Positions 63,449 through 64,000 of a stretch of DNA of 64,000 bases are shown one piece after another. Within the stretch, counting starts at the first letter, position 1. Each line of letters opens with the position of its first letter. The translations under genes were made by a program, and so were the position numbers. The stretch spans positions 186,001-250,000 of the forward strand of contig JARBJD010000054.1 of the NCBI GenBank assembly GCA_033064195.1, in the 5' to 3' direction. A model generated the notes under the pieces. The model was not told where the DNA came from. It did not search any database and saw nothing but the letters and a program-made list of their open reading frames with translations. The DNA comes from Blattamonas nauphoetae (Eukaryota; Preaxostyla; Oxymonadida).

Positions 63449-64000
63449 ATGACACATCAACAACTTCTGATCTGCCAGACATGCCAGGCAACGATATCAA
63501 AACTCGTTTGATTTATCAACTTTTCACGTCAAGATACTTCTTATAATGATATCCAGGAATACACTGAGCAGAATTCCCCCTGCAAGGTGTGTACATCATC
63601 CCTTCCACTTGAACTCTCTTCGTCCTTTTCTTCTTTCATGAAATATAGATCTGTTCCACACAGTTTCCAAGCTACTCTTTCTCTGGATTAAACACATCAT
63701 CACAGAATCAATGTCCATCAACCCAAATTTGCTCAAGTATCCTCTTCTCATCAATCCACCCGATTCTTCTTCCTTTCAGAGTGTGCTACCAGCCTTAATC
63801 TTTGCCAAATTTGTCTATTCAACAAGCGATACGAAGATATCGTGAAGGTTAGTCATCGTTCTCCTCACTTCTTTCATCATCAGACGATCAAATCACCTCC
63901 ACACTCAACTCTCGACTCACAGAAACTATCCTCTTCAAATCCAAGTATATCCTCAAGCGAACTGCTGAAAACAGTTAACCCAGCATATATGTTCCAAACA
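63449..64000 (+). CDS. Cys-rich CRIPT-like protein, 5' part (runs off the right edge)
   Basis: Proposed exons are 63449-63505, 63557-63586, 63649-63736, 63780-63847 and 63884 to beyond 64000. The spliced product reads MTHQQLLICQTCQATISKL, EYTEQNSPCK-ICSTQF, QCPSTQICSKCATSLNLC, QICLFNKRYEDIVK, then a Ser/Pro-rich stretch still open at the edge. The CxxC pairs and their order resemble CRIPT, a small zinc-binding protein of the minor-spliceosome and PDZ-binding literature. Ours continues further than CRIPT. Introns are 51, 62, 43 and 36 nt; each was chosen to keep frame and Cys spacing, so the model is plausible but unproven. The ATG at 63449 is 138 bp from the divergent acyltransferase start. 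Confidence 0.5.

Noticed and set aside
1-64000. Retroelement, DNA transposon or virus-like insertions
   Set aside because: I saw no reverse transcriptase, integrase, transposase, capsid or envelope motif and no long terminal or inverted repeats. The repeated DNA is explained by paralogue duplication and the minisatellite. Very old fragments could be missed by eye.
1-64000. tRNA and rRNA genes
   Set aside because: No stretch with convincing A and B boxes and cloverleaf pairing was found on reading. A covariance-model scan would be decisive.

Overview
This is a eukaryotic nuclear segment from a compact, intron-bearing protist genome. TAA, TAG and TGA all end recognisable conserved genes, so the code is standard. 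Many introns are only about 28-60 nt long with GT...AG ends. A family of ~355-residue helical proteins opening with a 'PFLNW...VVFRSLV' module is repeated seven times. I recall that family from the oxymonad Blattamonas nauphoetae (Preaxostyla). The assignment to that species or a close relative is from memory, not from a search.

Layout. 1-1598: N-terminal part of a clathrin heavy chain (minus). 2967-4134: CAF1/POP2 deadenylase. 4399-6142: membrane-anchored metallophosphoesterase. 6.3-25.4 kb: an accessory region with seven intact minus-strand paralogues, here called A (6538-7611), B (9492-10559), D (12687-13760), E (14358-15431), F (18506-19570), G (20301-21371) and H (24326-25399), plus one truncated relic C (about 11530-12079). 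It also holds duplicated flanks, a 1.4 kb minisatellite, and a type I membrane protein of beta-helix type (21557-23548). 25.5-29.9 kb: ABCC-type ABC transporter. 30.2-31.9 kb: WDR5-like WD40 protein. 32.1-33.4 kb: SLU7 splicing factor (minus). 33.7-35.2 kb: membrane-anchored histidine acid phosphatase (minus). 35.3-40.6 kb: three unrecognised genes. 41.0-42.9 kb: GH47 alpha-mannosidase (minus). 43.0-50.2 kb: one long reading path that joins a protein kinase, a C2H2-like zinc finger, a USP-type deubiquitinase and about 1,380 residues of coiled coil. 50.5-53.4 kb: FHA-domain coiled-coil protein. 54.2-63.3 kb: cyclin, giant PPP-family phosphatase and PlsC-family acyltransferase, all minus. 63.4 kb to the end: Cys-rich CRIPT-like gene, cut by the window edge.

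The flanking genes are housekeeping functions: vesicle coat, mRNA decay, splicing, chromatin, cell cycle and lipid synthesis. The middle is fast-evolving family DNA. The paralogues fall into three leader classes (A/D/F, E/G, B/H) but their bodies and 3' ends have been exchanged, so E carries a G-type leader on a body indistinguishable from B. All seven carry the octamer TGACCCAT upstream of the start codon; in five the gap is exactly 30 nt. That makes it a good candidate core promoter element.

The most unusual single item is the kinase-deubiquitinase-coiled-coil fusion. It is assembled from at least 13 exons with introns of 22-172 nt and lies 233 nt upstream of the FHA gene on the same strand. 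Splice sites were placed by eye from frame continuity and family alignment from memory; none has transcript support here.
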